64,000 nt of DNA. Source: Planctomycetota bacterium (GTDB lineage: Bacteria; Planctomycetota; Planctomycetia; Pirellulales; Lacipirellulaceae). Below the pieces are notes generated by a model. That model worked only from the letters and a program-made list of their open reading frames with translations, did no database searches and had not been told where the DNA came from. The first letter of the stretch is position 1; each line of letters starts with the position of its first letter. Location of the stretch: positions 1 through 64,000 of the forward strand of contig JAADGV010000019.1 in the NCBI GenBank assembly GCA_013152205.1, given 5' to 3'. Made by a program: the position numbers and the translations under genes. This document shows, piece after piece, positions 1-9,663 of the stretch.

Positions 1-25
1 AAACTCCTGACCAATACGAAGCCGA

Positions 26-859
26 TCACGCCCTGGCAGTAGCGGCGTGAAAACCGTCCCGAACGGTATCCGTCAATCTTGGGCTATCGCAGTGGGCGAC
101 TAGCACAAACATTGGATAGACAAAAGGCTCTCGTTTTTCCTTGGCAACGTCCAAAAGAAACTCTACTACCTCTTCTTTGGTTAGGTAGAGAGATTCCCAT
201 AGTTCTGTTTCGCGATGTTCTGAAATTCCGCCTCGTTCAATCATGCGACTGATTTCTGCCATCGTCATGAAAGGTGTTTTTTCGTCACGTTTGGGGTAGA
301 TAATTCGATCTACTGGGGGCAGGGCGTCTAGGTAGCCTTGTTTTTTGGCCCAATTCCATACCAATCGGAGAGTCGATATTTCCTTTTTTATGGTGTCTGG
401 GCCGACAAATCGATCTCGGTATTTGTCCTTAGAGCGAAGCTCCACATAACGCTGCACGTTTCCACCTGAGAGTGTGGCTGTTTTGGTTGTTGGTTTTAGG
501 TGCCGCAACAAGTGTTTGAAATGGAGCCTTTCACCTTCCAATGTTCGCTCTTCTTTGGCTCCCGGCGGCAATTCTTCTTGATAGATGCGAAATAAATCAC
601 TCAGTGTCCTCACTGGTGAATACGGAAGTTTTTTACGGCGTGATCTGGCCCCAGATATAATAAAATCACCCGTTTCTACCTTGTCAGGTAATTTTGTCAT
701 GCCTAATTCAAGAAGACGGAGAGTTTCTTCTACTTGCCCCAATGTGGCCATCGCCTGTCGGCGATGCTTGGTGCGGAGTGAGCGTTTGTATGCTTGGCCG
801 TCGTAACGGAACCGGACGCGGTAACGACCGGAGGCAGGGTCAAGTTCGAGGCTGGCCAT
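26..859 (-). pseudogene. Truncated tyrosine recombinase (integrase)
   Basis: The 277-residue product has the N-terminal half of a tyrosine recombinase: an Arm-like start (MASLELDPASGRYRVRFRYDG region), a helical core-binding domain, and the beginning of the catalytic domain (YLTKEEVVEFL, then FVYPMFVL). Just where the first catalytic Arg motif should follow, the sequence turns into unrelated residues (HCDSPRLTDTV) and stops, so the Arg, HxxRH and Tyr motifs are all missing. I chose the ATG at 859; an in-frame TTG lies upstream at 901. The gene reads away from tRNA-Ser, the usual arrangement for a tRNA-integrated element whose body lies to the left, outside the window. It is probably inactive. 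A frameshift or replacement of the 3' end are equally possible causes. Confidence 0.65.
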
Positions 860-1013
860 AGAATGTAAATACGGATAGAGAGCGGTGGTAACTACTCTCA
901 ATAATTCCGATTTACTAAGCCGAAGGCCAGCGATGCAACCACCATGTGAATGCCATGGTGTGTCAGATTTGTGTCAGATTCCATTTGGGTGGTTCTCCTT
1001 GAGACAACCACCA

Positions 1014-1026
1014 ATCGACGTAAGTC
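1014..1026. repeat. 13-bp motif shared with the tRNA-Arg att regions
   Basis: The 13-mer ATCGACGTAAGTC sits about 15 bp beyond the 3' end of tRNA-Ser. It also lies beside the 3' end of tRNA-Arg at 47759-47771 and beside its displaced fragment at 39301-39313. It may be an integrase arm site or a remnant of an old element; that reading is inference. Confidence 0.5.
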
Positions 1027-1040
1027 GTTGCTATCAAAAG

Positions 1041-1125
<85 letters not shown>

Positions 1126-1537
1126 TCCGCACTCTATTTTTATCGGTATTCAATGCATTCTTTGACCTTCTAGGGCGTTGTTTCACTTTACAAATACTAC
1201 CAGGCGTACTACCTAGCGGTAAAGTTGCCCCGCCCGATGAGGAAGGTCAAGCGGGGTGACACCACCGAACCCCTCACTACAGAAGGGGACGTATGTCCGC
1301 CGATTCTACCCCCAAATCCCTCCCTCGTAAAACGGCACCAGACCGGCTCGGCCACGAAAACGCAGGGTGACTACAATTTTCCGTAAGACTTCAGACGGCT
1401 GAAGTCTTACGGAAAATCTGATGTACTCGACATGGGGAGGCGCAATTTCGGTTAGAATAAGCGAGATTCCAATACCTGGAGCGACTCCAGACGCATCCCA
1501 ATGGGAACGACTTTATCTCTTGAGAGTCCGAAACGAC
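1126..1537. other. Intergenic region with one strong hairpin
   Basis: I see no convincing gene in these 412 bases. The only clear structure is the inverted repeat at 1377-1416. Confidence 0.6.
1377..1416. repeat. Perfect 18-bp inverted repeat, 4-nt loop
   Basis: Arms TTTTCCGTAAGACTTCAG and its exact reverse complement flank the loop ACGG. It could form a very stable hairpin in either direction, but there is no T-tract outside the stem, so a classic terminator is uncertain. Confidence 0.85.
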
Positions 1538-1672
1538 ATGAAACAAATCTTTTTTGTTTTGCCTGTTATCTTTGCGGCCTCAACGCTTCTTGCCGCAGAC
1601 GAATATTACGTTTTGCCATTCAAGCCGGACCCGGCCATCCAGGTCGACGCCAAGGCCGGAGGAAATAGATGA
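1538..1672 (+). pseudogene. Signal-peptide fragment of a lost secreted protein
   Basis: A 44-residue reading frame starts MKQIFFVLPVIFAASTLLAA, a good signal peptide, continues with a short EYYVLPFKPDPAIQVDAK-like mature start, and then ends within the ribosome site of the sulfatase. The PDPAIQVDA stretch resembles the start of a CBM9-like ligand-binding domain (PAIQVDGKLDEW type), so this is probably the 5' remnant of a larger exported protein whose body was deleted. Its stop overlaps the sulfatase ATG (ATGA). It could still act as a translated leader for the sulfatase; that is inference. Confidence 0.4.
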
Positions 1673-3123
1673 AACGTCAGCAGACACATTCCCGCTTTGT
1701 TCGGCTACTTGCATTTGCCTTGTTTGGCATCGCTGCCGGGGCCGCTGAAGCATCGTCCCCACCGAACATCTTGCTAATCTTCACCGACGATCAGGCGTAC
1801 GACACCGTGCATGCGCTGAGCGGCATCAAGATCGAAACTCCTAATCTCGACCGTCTGGCACGCCGCAGCACGACGTTTTCACGCGCTTACAACATGGGCG
1901 CTTGGCACGGGGCGGTGTGTGTGGCTAGTCGCACAATGCTCAATACGGGCAGGTTCCTGTGGTACGCCCACCAGGACGAGTCTCGTTTGGGTAGTAAGTA
2001 CATCGCCGCCAATCGGCTTTGGCCTCAACAGTTAAGCCAAGCGGGCTATCAAACCTTTTTCACCGGCAAGTGGCATGTGAAATGCAAGCCCGATCAGGTT
2101 TTTCAAACGCAGCAGGTCCACCACGTACGCCCCGGTATGCCCGGAACGGTCGAGAAGAGCTACGACCGCCCTCCGGCTGAGGGCGAGGATCCCTGGAGCC
2201 CGTACGATCGTTCGCTCGGCGGTTATTGGCAAGGCGGGCGCCATTGGAGCGAGGTGGTGGCCGACGACGCTGAAAACTATTTCCGCGACGCGGCCCAGAG
2301 CGACGATCCGTTTTTCATGTATGTGGCGTTCAATGCGCCCCACGATCCGCGCCAGTCGCCCAAAGAGTTTGTCGACCGCTATCCGGTCGACCAAGTCTCG
2401 GTGCCCAAAAGTTTTCTGCCCGAGTATCCGTTCAACCAAGCGATGGGCGCCGGTCGCACGTTGCGAGACGAGCGGCTAGCCCCTTTTCCGCGAACTAAAC
2501 ACGCCGTCCAAACCCACTTGGCCGAGTACTACGCGATCATCACCCACCTGGACGTTCAAGTGGGTCGCATTCTCGATGCCTTGCAGCAAAGCGGTCGAGC
2601 AGACAATACGTACGTGTTTTTTACGTCAGACCATGGGCTTGCCTGCGGTCGGCATGGCCTGCTCGGCAAGCAGAGTATGTTTGACCACAGCGTACGAGTG
2701 CCGTTGATGCTCAGCGGGCCGGGCATCCCCGCGGGAAAGACGATTGACGCGCCCGTTTATCTGCAAGACATCATGCCCACGTCGCTCGAGTTGGCTGGCG
2801 CCGAGATTTCCGACCAAGTACAATTTCGTAGCTTGCTACCTCTGGTTCGTGGTGAGCGAAAAACATCGTACGACGCGATCTACGGTGCTTACATGAATCG
2901 GCAGCGGATGGTTACGGTCGGCCATTGGAAATTGATCCTTTACCCTACGATTGGCAAAGTGTTACTCTTCGACCTAAAAAACGATTCCGAAGAAATGCAC
3001 AATCTAGCCGACCGACCTGAGCATCAAGAGCGGGTTGGCCGTCTATTTGTAGAACTACGAAATCTACAACAAGCGACCGGCGATACGTTGGATCTGAGCG
3101 AGTCGTTTCCGGAGGGGAAATAG
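1669..3123 (+). CDS. Arylsulfatase family protein, secreted
   Basis: A 484-residue sulfatase of alkaline-phosphatase fold that would hydrolyse sulfate esters, probably of algal or host polysaccharides, outside the cytoplasm. Residues 1-28 form a signal peptide. The metal-binding start (NILLIFTDDQAYDT, 33-46) and the formylglycine motif C84-V-A-S-R88 are visible, followed by the HxxK-type GKWH and the DHG motif (FFTSDHG). The motif has Ala where the commoner CxPxR has Pro; CxAxR is accepted in the family. The substrate cannot be told from sequence. It stands alone, with no sulfatase-maturase gene beside it, preceded by a GGAGG ribosome site inside the upstream fragment. Confidence 0.9.
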   Translation: MKRQQTHSRFVRLLAFALFGIAAGAAEASSPPNILLIFTDDQAYDTVHALSGIKIETPNLDRLARRSTTFSRAYNMGAWHGAVCVASRTMLNTGRFLWYAHQDESRLGSKYIAANRLWPQQLSQAGYQTFFTGKWHVKCKPDQVFQTQQVHHVRPGMPGTVEKSYDRPPAEGEDPWSPYDRSLGGYWQGGRHWSEVVADDAENYFRDAAQSDDPFFMYVAFNAPHDPRQSPKEFVDRYPVDQVSVPKSFLPEYPFNQAMGAGRTLRDERLAPFPRTKHAVQTHLAEYYAIITHLDVQVGRILDALQQSGRADNTYVFFTSDHGLACGRHGLLGKQSMFDHSVRVPLMLSGPGIPAGKTIDAPVYLQDIMPTSLELAGAEISDQVQFRSLLPLVRGERKTSYDAIYGAYMNRQRMVTVGHWKLILYPTIGKVLLFDLKNDSEEMHNLADRPEHQERVGRLFVELRNLQQATGDTLDLSESFPEGK

Positions 3124-3626
3124 CCGGGATACTTCAGGTGGCTGAAATGTTACTAACTCAAAGGGAAAAGGAAGTAGCCCGCGAATCACGCGAATAGACG
3201 CGAAAAAGCTCTTTTTCAGAATCTTCGCATTTCGTTGTGGCTTTGCCACGCGGTAAGGCACAACGATTTTTTGACAGGATTGACATGATACTGGTTCATT
3301 GGATCAATCCCGTTCTATCCAGTAAATTCTGTCTAAAATACAGGACGATTGCAAAGTCACTGATTCTGTAGTAGCCGCGGGCGGAAGCCGCGGTTTTTTC
3401 AGATTCGACCGCGGCTTCCGCCTGCGGCTAGCATGACTTTGTTGCAATCGTCTTGTAAAATAGGGGCGTATGGTCGCGGCCGAAGCTCTTGTTATAGGCG
3501 ATTTACGCGACGTCTCTCGTTGACGTGCCCTGGTGGATTGGGTAGAAAGGACTTTTGCTTTAGACCTTATTCATGCTGGGCCAGGCGCGCGATCTGGCAA
3601 GCGGGATCGTCACAAGGAGTTTCTTC
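3124..3626. other. Intergenic region with repeat element
   Basis: No gene is visible. It holds a degenerate ACAGGATTGACATGAT-type repeat around 3272-3335 and the 115-bp hairpin element at 3341-3455. Confidence 0.6.
3341..3455. repeat. TIR-bounded hairpin element, copy 1
   Basis: The ends are imperfect inverted repeats (CAGGACGATTGCAAAGTCA and TGACTTTGTTGCAATCGTCTTG). The core is a palindrome built from GCGGAAGCCGCGG and CCGCGGCTTCCGC. Closely similar copies lie at 27035-27148 (nearly identical) and 9559-9663 (diverged). Same ends with a different core occur at 59500-59617. Confidence 0.85.
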
Positions 3627-3818
3627 GTGGGTTGTAGTGAGCGTCAAAAAGAGATTCGTCGTCGTCGTAAGCGTCGTTTGCAGTTGGGCCATCTGCGTGG
3701 TCGTTTGGCCAAGGCAACTCAGTCGGAGAAGGTGGAGATCGTCCGTAAGCTGCGGGCCATGACTCCCGGCTCTGAAGTGCTCATCGCCGCTTGGAAACTC
3801 GATAGCGTTGACCGATAG
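3627..3818 (+). CDS. Small basic conserved protein (DUF6800-like)
   Basis: A 63-residue Arg/Lys-rich protein beginning VGCSERQKEIRRRRKRR and containing HLRGRLAKA and KLRAMTPGSEVLIA segments. I recognise it from memory as the small planctomycete family called DUF6800; its function is unknown. The GTG start is favoured by AAGGAG at 3614-3619, 7 bases upstream, and by the MGCSERQKEI start typical of relatives. Its stop abuts the stop of clpB, which converges on it. The high charge suggests nucleic-acid or ribosome contact, but that is only inference. Confidence 0.7.
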   Translation: MGCSERQKEIRRRRKRRLQLGHLRGRLAKATQSEKVEIVRKLRAMTPGSEVLIAAWKLDSVDR

Positions 3819-6494
3819 TTAGCCCGTGGTCGTGGGTTGCATTTCGGGCTGGTCGAGACTTCGAAATGCGAAGCCCTCGCCGCTGTAGTCGATTTCGATG
3901 GTAGCACCTTCGGGGAATTCGCCTCGTAGCAATTCGGTTGCCAGCGGGTTCTGGATCGATTGCTGAATAACACGTTTTACGGGGCGGGCTCCGTAGATCG
4001 GATCGTAACCTTCCGAAGCAATCTGTTGGCGGGCCGCTTCGGTAACATGCAGCCCTAATCCTCGTTGTTGCAAAATCTCGCCCAACTTCTGTAGTTGTAG
4101 ATCGACGATTTCTGCCACTTGCGAACGATCGAGTGGATGGAACACAATCTTTTCGTCGATGCGGTTGAGAAACTCAGGCGAGAAACGTGTGCGCAGAGTT
4201 TCTTCGAGCGAGTTGCTTATTTCTTCTGCCGAGCCTCCTTCGGAAACGATCTGTTGGATGAGCTGGCTGCCGATGTTCGAAGTCATCACGATAATGGTGT
4301 TTGAAAAATTCACCGTGTGCCCATGATTGTCGGTCAGCCGACCATCGTCGAGTACCTGCAATAGGATATTGAAAATATCGTGGTGTGCTTTTTCTATTTC
4401 GTCGAGTAGGACGACCGCGTAGGGACGTCGACGGACCGCCTCGGTAAGTTTGCCGCCTTCTTCGTAACCAACGTAGCCGGGAGGGGCGCCAATGAGCCGA
4501 CTGACGGTGTGTTTTTCCATGAACTCGCTCATGTCGAGCCGAACCATCGCGTGTTCGTCGTCGAAAAGCACTTCGGCTAGCGCTTTGCAAAGTTCCGTCT
4601 TGCCTACGCCCGTGGGGCCGCAAAATAAGAACGATCCCATGGGCTGTTGCGGATCTTGCAAGCCGCTACGGCTACGGCGGACGGCGTTTGCCACGGCTTC
4701 GACCGCTTCGTCCTGGCCGATAACGCGCTGATGAAGGCGGTCTTCGAGTGCTAAGAGCTTGACTCGTTCTGTTTCCATCATGCGAGAGACCGGTACGCCG
4801 GTCCATGCGCTAACAACTTCCGCAATTTCGTCGGGGCCAACTTCCTGGCGGAGTAGGCGTCGGCGGTCGGTTGTTTGGCCATCGGGTTCGGTTTGCTGTT
4901 GCTCAATTTCGTTCAATTGTTTTGTGAGCGAATTGCGTGCGACGTCGGCTTCATAGAGAGATTGGTAGAGGTCTTCGCCAACGGGTTCGCCGGCTGCTTG
5001 CTTGTCTTTGATGCTCGCGGCGAGCTGATCGTACTTGTGTTCAGCCTGCTGAAGGCTTTCGCGAACTTGGTGGACGTCGCCGACGCCAAGTTTTTCGCTT
5101 TCCCATTGTTCACGCAAGTTTGCCAACTCTCGCTTGAGTTGTTCCATCTCCTCGTTGACTTCGACGAGGCGTTGCTTGGCGTGTTCTTCGGTTTCCTCGG
5201 CTAGTTGTCGTGCTGCGATTTCTAGTTGCATCAACTTGCGCTGGACCTGATCGATCTCGGTCGGCACGCTTTCTAGCTCCATCGCTAGCCGGCTGGTGGC
5301 CTCGTCCATCAGGTCGATCGCTTTGTCTGGCAAGAATCGATCGGCGATGTACCGATACGACAGCTCAGCCGCAGCTACCAGCGCTGAGTCCTTGATTTTC
5401 ACGCCCTTATGATGCGCTTCATAGCGAGGTTTTAATCCGCGGAGTATGGCGATGGTGTCTTCAACGCTTGGTTCGCCGACAAAAACTGGTTGGAAGCGGC
5501 GTTCCAGGGCGGCATCTTTTTCGATGTGCTTTCGATATTCGTCCAGGGTGGTGGCCCCAATGCAGCGAAGTTCGCCTCGCGCTAGGGCCGGTTTCAGTAG
5601 GTTGGCCGCATCGCTGCCACCTTCGGCTGCACCGGCGCCGATGACTGTATGCAGTTCATCAATAAACAAGATCACGTTGCCAGCGGCGTCTTCGACTTCG
5701 CGAATCACAGCCTTCAAGCGTTCTTCAAACTCGCCGCGGAATTTGGTGCCGGCAATCAATGCCCCCAGGTCGAGCGCGATGACTCGCTTGTTCTTAAGGC
5801 TTTGTGGCACGTCGCTTTGCACGATTCGCAGAGCCAGTCCCTCAGCAATGGCCGTTTTGCCGACTCCCGGTTCGCCGATCAGCACCGGATTGTTTTTGGT
5901 CCGGCGAGACAAGACTTGAATGATACGACGTATTTCTTGATCGCGACCAATGACCGGGTCGAGCTTGCCTTGTTCGGCGCGGGCAACCAGGTCGATGCCA
6001 TATTTTTCAAGGGCTTGAAACTTGTCTTCGGGATTTTGGTCGGTTACGCGAGAGCTGCCTCGGATTTCGCGCAGCGCGTCGAGGATATGTTGTTCGCCCA
6101 GAGCGTTGAGCTTTAGAACTTCCTGGGCCTTGGTTTTGACTTTGGTGAGCGCAAGCAGCAGGTGTTCGGTCGATACGAACTCATCCTGCATTACGCCGGC
6201 TTCGCTTTGGGCTGCCTCGAAGACCTTGTTGAGCTCGGTGCTTAGTTGGGGCTGCGCGCCGCCGCTGGATTTGGGGAAATGCCCAAGTTCAGCAGAGACG
6301 ATCTGCTGCAATTGAGATCGGTTGACGCCGATGCGTTCCAGCAGCGGACGAACGACCCCATCTTGCTCGCCAACCAAGGCGGCCAGCAGATGCAGAGGTT
6401 CCAATTGAGGATTCCCCGCGTCAGCAGCCAATTCCTGCGCCTGCTGAACGGCCTCTTGGGCCTTGATTGTCAATTTGTCGAAACGGAAAGCCAT
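3819..6494 (-). CDS. clpB: ATP-dependent disaggregase ClpB (Hsp100)
   Basis: An 891-residue hexameric AAA+ chaperone that pulls polypeptides out of aggregates together with DnaK, DnaJ and GrpE. It has a Clp N-domain (1-145), AAA1 with Walker A GEPGVGKT (207-214), a coiled-coil middle domain with many Glu/Gln/Lys (about 410-560), AAA2 with Walker A GPTGVGKT (about 626-633), and a C-terminal ClpB small domain ending near [12 protein letters not shown]. The length fits the family (about 850-890). dnaK follows 0.8 kb upstream on the same strand, so the disaggregase partners are clustered. All key residues appear intact. Confidence 0.98.
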   Translation of the reverse strand: MAFRFDKLTIKAQEAVQQAQELAADAGNPQLEPLHLLAALVGEQDGVVRPLLERIGVNRSQLQQIVSAELGHFPKSSGGAQPQLSTELNKVFEAAQSEAGVMQDEFVSTEHLLLALTKVKTKAQEVLKLNALGEQHILDALREIRGSSRVTDQNPEDKFQALEKYGIDLVARAEQGKLDPVIGRDQEIRRIIQVLSRRTKNNPVLIGEPGVGKTAIAEGLALRIVQSDVPQSLKNKRVIALDLGALIAGTKFRGEFEERLKAVIREVEDAAGNVILFIDELHTVIGAGAAEGGSDAANLLKPALARGELRCIGATTLDEYRKHIEKDAALERRFQPVFVGEPSVEDTIAILRGLKPRYEAHHKGVKIKDSALVAAAELSYRYIADRFLPDKAIDLMDEATSRLAMELESVPTEIDQVQRKLMQLEIAARQLAEETEEHAKQRLVEVNEEMEQLKRELANLREQWESEKLGVGDVHQVRESLQQAEHKYDQLAASIKDKQAAGEPVGEDLYQSLYEADVARNSLTKQLNEIEQQQTEPDGQTTDRRRLLRQEVGPDEIAEVVSAWTGVPVSRMMETERVKLLALEDRLHQRVIGQDEAVEAVANAVRRSRSGLQDPQQPMGSFLFCGPTGVGKTELCKALAEVLFDDEHAMVRLDMSEFMEKHTVSRLIGAPPGYVGYEEGGKLTEAVRRRPYAVVLLDEIEKAHHDIFNILLQVLDDGRLTDNHGHTVNFSNTIIVMTSNIGSQLIQQIVSEGGSAEEISNSLEETLRTRFSPEFLNRIDEKIVFHPLDRSQVAEIVDLQLQKLGEILQQRGLGLHVTEAARQQIASEGYDPIYGARPVKRVIQQSIQNPLATELLRGEFPEGATIEIDYSGEGFAFRSLDQPEMQPTTTG

Positions 6495-6580
6495 AGGGCA
6501 CCTCTCCGAAAGTAGCCAAGGCAGTTAAAGGCCCTGGAAGTTATTTCTAGTTACTGCAATATCCCAACAGGGCGGCATCA

Positions 6581-7033
6581 TCAATTCCACAAATATTGCT
6601 CGTCGTAGCTTACGCCATGCCGCTCTAGCAAAACGACCAACTCCTCCTTAAACGACTGTTGACGATGATGTTGTTCTTGGTTCCGTATGTATTCTTTTAC
6701 TGTCGAGACTTGTGATTCACTCACGGTAAAAGCCGAATAACCTTCCTGCCAGCCAAACCTGCGCGGTTTTATCTTCTCCTGGTTTACCCACTTCGAGGAA
6801 TTCGCCTTGATGCGGTTTAGCATCTCGGAGATTGATTTCGAGGGTTTGAACTTCGTGAGCAAATGAATATGGTCGGTTATGCCGCCAATCTCCAGCAGCA
6901 CGCCACCTTCTGCACGAATGATCCCGCCGATGTACTTGTAGAGTTCGTCTTGAAGGTCAGCCGTGATTAGCGGGAGTCGTTGTTTCGTGCTGAAAACGAT
7001 GTGGTACAACAGGTTCGTGTAAGTGGAAGGCAT
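6581..7033 (-). CDS. IS200/RAYT-type Y1 transposase TnpA
   Basis: A 150-residue single-domain HUH transposase. The start MPSTYTNLLYHIVFSTK, the metal-binding HIH motif (DHIHLL) and the C-terminal catalytic Tyr (VKEYIRNQEQHH) are all present. Enzymes of this family cut and join single-stranded DNA at hairpins. The ATG at 7033 gives the normal family length; an in-frame extension upstream only reads through the repeat DNA. It lies between clpB and dnaK and is followed upstream by REP-like hairpins with GTAG heads (7078-7227), which is the arrangement of REP-associated tyrosine transposases. No tnpB is present. It appears intact. Confidence 0.9.
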   Translation of the reverse strand: MPSTYTNLLYHIVFSTKQRLPLITADLQDELYKYIGGIIRAEGGVLLEIGGITDHIHLLTKFKPSKSISEMLNRIKANSSKWVNQEKIKPRRFGWQEGYSAFTVSESQVSTVKEYIRNQEQHHRQQSFKEELVVLLERHGVSYDEQYLWN

Positions 7034-7077
7034 GTAATTGTGCCATCCTTTCTTTAGTCCCGTACGGACTGGGGCAT

Positions 7078-7227
7078 GTAGCCAGGGGCGACAGCCCCTG
7101 GAACGTGTTTCTCCCGTGTTTCGTAGCCCCGGCAGGGGCGACATCGGTCGGGCATTTCGTTTGATGTCGCCCCTACCGGGGCTTTCCATACCGCAGCCGA
7201 ATTCCAGGGGCTTTCGCCCCTGGCTAC
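7078..7227. repeat. Inverted pair of REP-like hairpins beside tnpA
   Basis: The outer units are GTAG-CCAGGGGC-gaca-GCCCCTGG on the plus strand and the same GTAG-headed hairpin on the minus strand, ending at 7227. Nested inside is a second imperfect palindrome of TAGCCCCGG...GGGGCGACATC type. A GTAG head next to a short GC-rich hairpin is the known format of RAYT-mobilised REP sequences. Confidence 0.8.
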
Positions 7228-7337
7228 ACGACTGCGCCCCTCCGGGGCGTACACGACTCCCCAGGCCATTCGCACTAAGGCACTGCGTCAAATACTATTC
7301 TACTATTCGCACAAAAGCTAAATCGCTACAAGCCCCC

Positions 7338-9242
7338 TTAGCTTTTCACTTCGAACTCAGCATCAATGGCGTCGTCGTCGGTGGATGACTCGTCGGGGGT
7401 GGCTGGGGCGTCTCCGGTGGCTGAAGCTGCCTCGTCGGCTGATTTGTACATTGCTTCGCTCATGGCGTGCGATGCCGTTTCCAGTTCATCAATTGCGTCC
7501 TTGATCGCAGCGGCATCTTCTCCCTTGGCGGCTTCGCGTACTTTTTCGATCGCCGATTCGAGCGAGCTTTTGTCGGAGTCGCCCAGCTTGTCGCCTTGTT
7601 CTTTGATGAGCTTCTCAAGCTGGTAGCAACGCGATTCAGCCTCGTTACGAGCTTCGACCAACTCTCGCTTTTTCTTATCCTCTTCCGCGTGTGCAGATCC
7701 ATCTTTCTGCATGCGGTCGATTTCTTCTTCGCTCAGGCCGCTCGATTGCTCGATTTGTACGGTCTGCTCTTTGCCTGAGCCAAGATCCTTGGCTGAGACG
7801 TTGAGGATGCCGTTGGCGTCCATGTCGAATTTTACTTCGACTTGTGGCACACCCCGCGGCGCGGGTGGGATTCCGTCTAGGTTAAACTGGCCGAGCAGGC
7901 GGTTGTCGTCGCACATTTCTCGTTCGCCCTGAAACACTCGGACGGTGACTGCGGTTTGATTATCGTCAGCCGTGCTAAAGACCTGCTTGCGCTCGGTCGG
8001 AATCGTTGTGTTGCGCTCGACGAGTTTTGTCATCACTCCGCCAAGAGTTTCAATGCCCAGCGATAATGGTGTTACGTCCAGCAGCAGGATATCTTGCACG
8101 TCGCCCGAGAGCACGCCGCCTTGGATGGCTGCACCGATGGCGACCACTTCATCGGGGTTAACCCCCTTATGTGGGTCTTTGCCGAAAATTTCCTTCACCA
8201 GTTCCTGCACCTTGGGAATGCGCGTTGAACCGCCGACCAGCACAACTTCGTCGATTTCAGCCGGTTTGAGCTTTGCGTCTTCCAGAGCTTTCAGAACAGG
8301 ACCGCGAACTCGGTCGAACAGATTGTCAACCAGTTTTTCGAAATCTGCTCGCGTGATATTCATCTGCAAGTGCTTCGGACCACTAGCATCGGCAGTGATA
8401 AACGGGAGGTTAATGTCGGTTGATTGAGCGGAACTCAACTCTTTTTTCGCTTTTTCACATGCTTCTTGAAGACGTTGCAGCGCCATTTGGTCGGCACGTA
8501 GGTCGATGCCTTGTTCCTTTTGGAATTCGGCAGCAACGTGGTTAATAAGAGCGTCGTCAAAATCGTCGCCGCCCAGGTGGGTATCGCCATTGGTCGAGAT
8601 GACGCGGAACACGCCATCGGCAACTTCAAGAATCGAGACATCAAAGGTTCCACCGCCTAGGTCGAAGACGCAAATTTTTTCTTTCGTCTGTTTGTCCAAG
8701 CCGTAAGCCAGCGATGCGGCGGTTGGTTCGTTGATGATACGGGCAACTTCAAGGCCGGCAATCTGGCCAGCGTCTTTGGTCGCTTGTCGTTGAGCGTCGT
8801 TGAAGTAGGCGGGCACGGTGATGACGGCCTTGTTGACCTTATGCCCAAGATAAGCCTCGGCAGACTCTTTCATCTTGCGTAGTGTCTTGGCCGAAATTTC
8901 AGAGGGGGTGTATTCATCATCCCCAACTTTTACCTTGACGTAATCCTCAGCGCCGCCCACGACACCGTAGGGCACCATCTTTTCTTCCGAGGCTACCTCG
9001 CTGTGACGCCGCCCCATGAAACGCTTGACGGAGTAGACCGTCCGCGCGGGGTTGGTCACCGCTTGCCGTCGGGCAGGCTCGCCAACGAGTACCTCCTCTT
9101 TGTCGGTAAAAGCGACAACACTAGGAGTCAGGCGATTCCCCTCAGGGTTTGGGATCACCTTCGCCTCTTTGCCTTCCATGACCGCCACAACCGAGTTGGT
9201 TGTACCTAGGTCGATGCCAATGATTTTTTCGCCTGTAGCCAT
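7338..9242 (-). CDS. dnaK: Molecular chaperone DnaK (Hsp70)
   Basis: A 634-residue Hsp70. The ATPase domain starts with the phosphate loop [10 protein letters not shown] (8-17), continues through [15 protein letters not shown] and the adenosine motif LVGGSTRIP, and is followed by the linker and substrate-binding domain from about residue 385 and a helical lid. The acidic C-terminus ([13 protein letters not shown]) is typical of bacterial DnaK. AGGAGA precedes the ATG. Its J-protein and GrpE are encoded far away at 31.6-33.4 kb. A sigma54-like box and a 13-bp palindrome shared with the groEL region lie upstream. All conserved regions look intact. Confidence 0.98.
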   Translation of the reverse strand: MATGEKIIGIDLGTTNSVVAVMEGKEAKVIPNPEGNRLTPSVVAFTDKEEVLVGEPARRQAVTNPARTVYSVKRFMGRRHSEVASEEKMVPYGVVGGAEDYVKVKVGDDEYTPSEISAKTLRKMKESAEAYLGHKVNKAVITVPAYFNDAQRQATKDAGQIAGLEVARIINEPTAASLAYGLDKQTKEKICVFDLGGGTFDVSILEVADGVFRVISTNGDTHLGGDDFDDALINHVAAEFQKEQGIDLRADQMALQRLQEACEKAKKELSSAQSTDINLPFITADASGPKHLQMNITRADFEKLVDNLFDRVRGPVLKALEDAKLKPAEIDEVVLVGGSTRIPKVQELVKEIFGKDPHKGVNPDEVVAIGAAIQGGVLSGDVQDILLLDVTPLSLGIETLGGVMTKLVERNTTIPTERKQVFSTADDNQTAVTVRVFQGEREMCDDNRLLGQFNLDGIPPAPRGVPQVEVKFDMDANGILNVSAKDLGSGKEQTVQIEQSSGLSEEEIDRMQKDGSAHAEEDKKKRELVEARNEAESRCYQLEKLIKEQGDKLGDSDKSSLESAIEKVREAAKGEDAAAIKDAIDELETASHAMSEAMYKSADEAASATGDAPATPDESSTDDDAIDAEFEVKS

Positions 9243-9372
9243 TGTGTTGTCTCCTATTTTCTATGCGTCTCTTCGTTGAGAATTCGATTTTGAATTTGCG
9301 GCACAAGCAACGAGGACAGCCCCGTAGATTGTGCGAGTGTCCCGTTCGATTAACGGGCGTGATGGTACATTA

Positions 9373-9388
9373 AGCAAACACTGTGCCG
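9373..9388 (-). promoter_or_regulatory. Possible sigma54 (-24/-12) promoter of dnaK
   Basis: On the dnaK strand the sequence CGGCACAGTGTTTGCT has GG and GC separated by exactly 10 bases and matches TGGCACRN4TTGCW except at the first base. It ends about 130 bases before the dnaK ATG. It may be chance; no activator site was identified. Confidence 0.3.
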
Positions 9389-9538
9389 AGATGAGATAAG
9401 ACGCGATCTGCATGTAATCCATTATGTAGTAACGACTTAAGGGAAAACCTATTTGCACTATTTATGGCAGGAAGACTACGGGAAATGTCATATTGGCAGT
9501 CCCTGGGATTCGAGCCAGTTTGGGGCTGGATATGATGA

Positions 9539-9551
9539 TGCCAAAATGGCA
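9539..9551. promoter_or_regulatory. Palindrome TGCCAAAATGGCA upstream of dnaK
   Basis: The arms TGCCA/TGGCA flank an AAA centre. The exact reverse-complement 13-mer occurs at 37573-37585, at a similar distance upstream of groEL. It could be an operator, or part of the repeat DNA found beside both copies. Confidence 0.35.
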
Positions 9552-9558
9552 GCCTTGG

Positions 9559-9663
9559 AAGGACGGGTTCTCCGTTATAGCCGCGAGCGGAAGCCGCGGT
9601 TTCCCCGCCTCTACCGCAGCTTCCGCCTGCGGCTAGTATGACTTTGCAATTCTCCCGTTCCTA
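9559..9663. repeat. Hairpin element, diverged copy 2
   Basis: It has the core GCGGAAGCCGCGG...CCGCAGCTTCCGC and the right end TGACTTTGCAATTCTCC of the element at 3341, with a more diverged left end. Confidence 0.75.

Noticed and set aside
9490-9560. tRNA-like stretch GGGATTCGAGCCAG
   Set aside because: It contains a T-loop-like sequence but no acceptor, D-arm or anticodon stem pairs with it.
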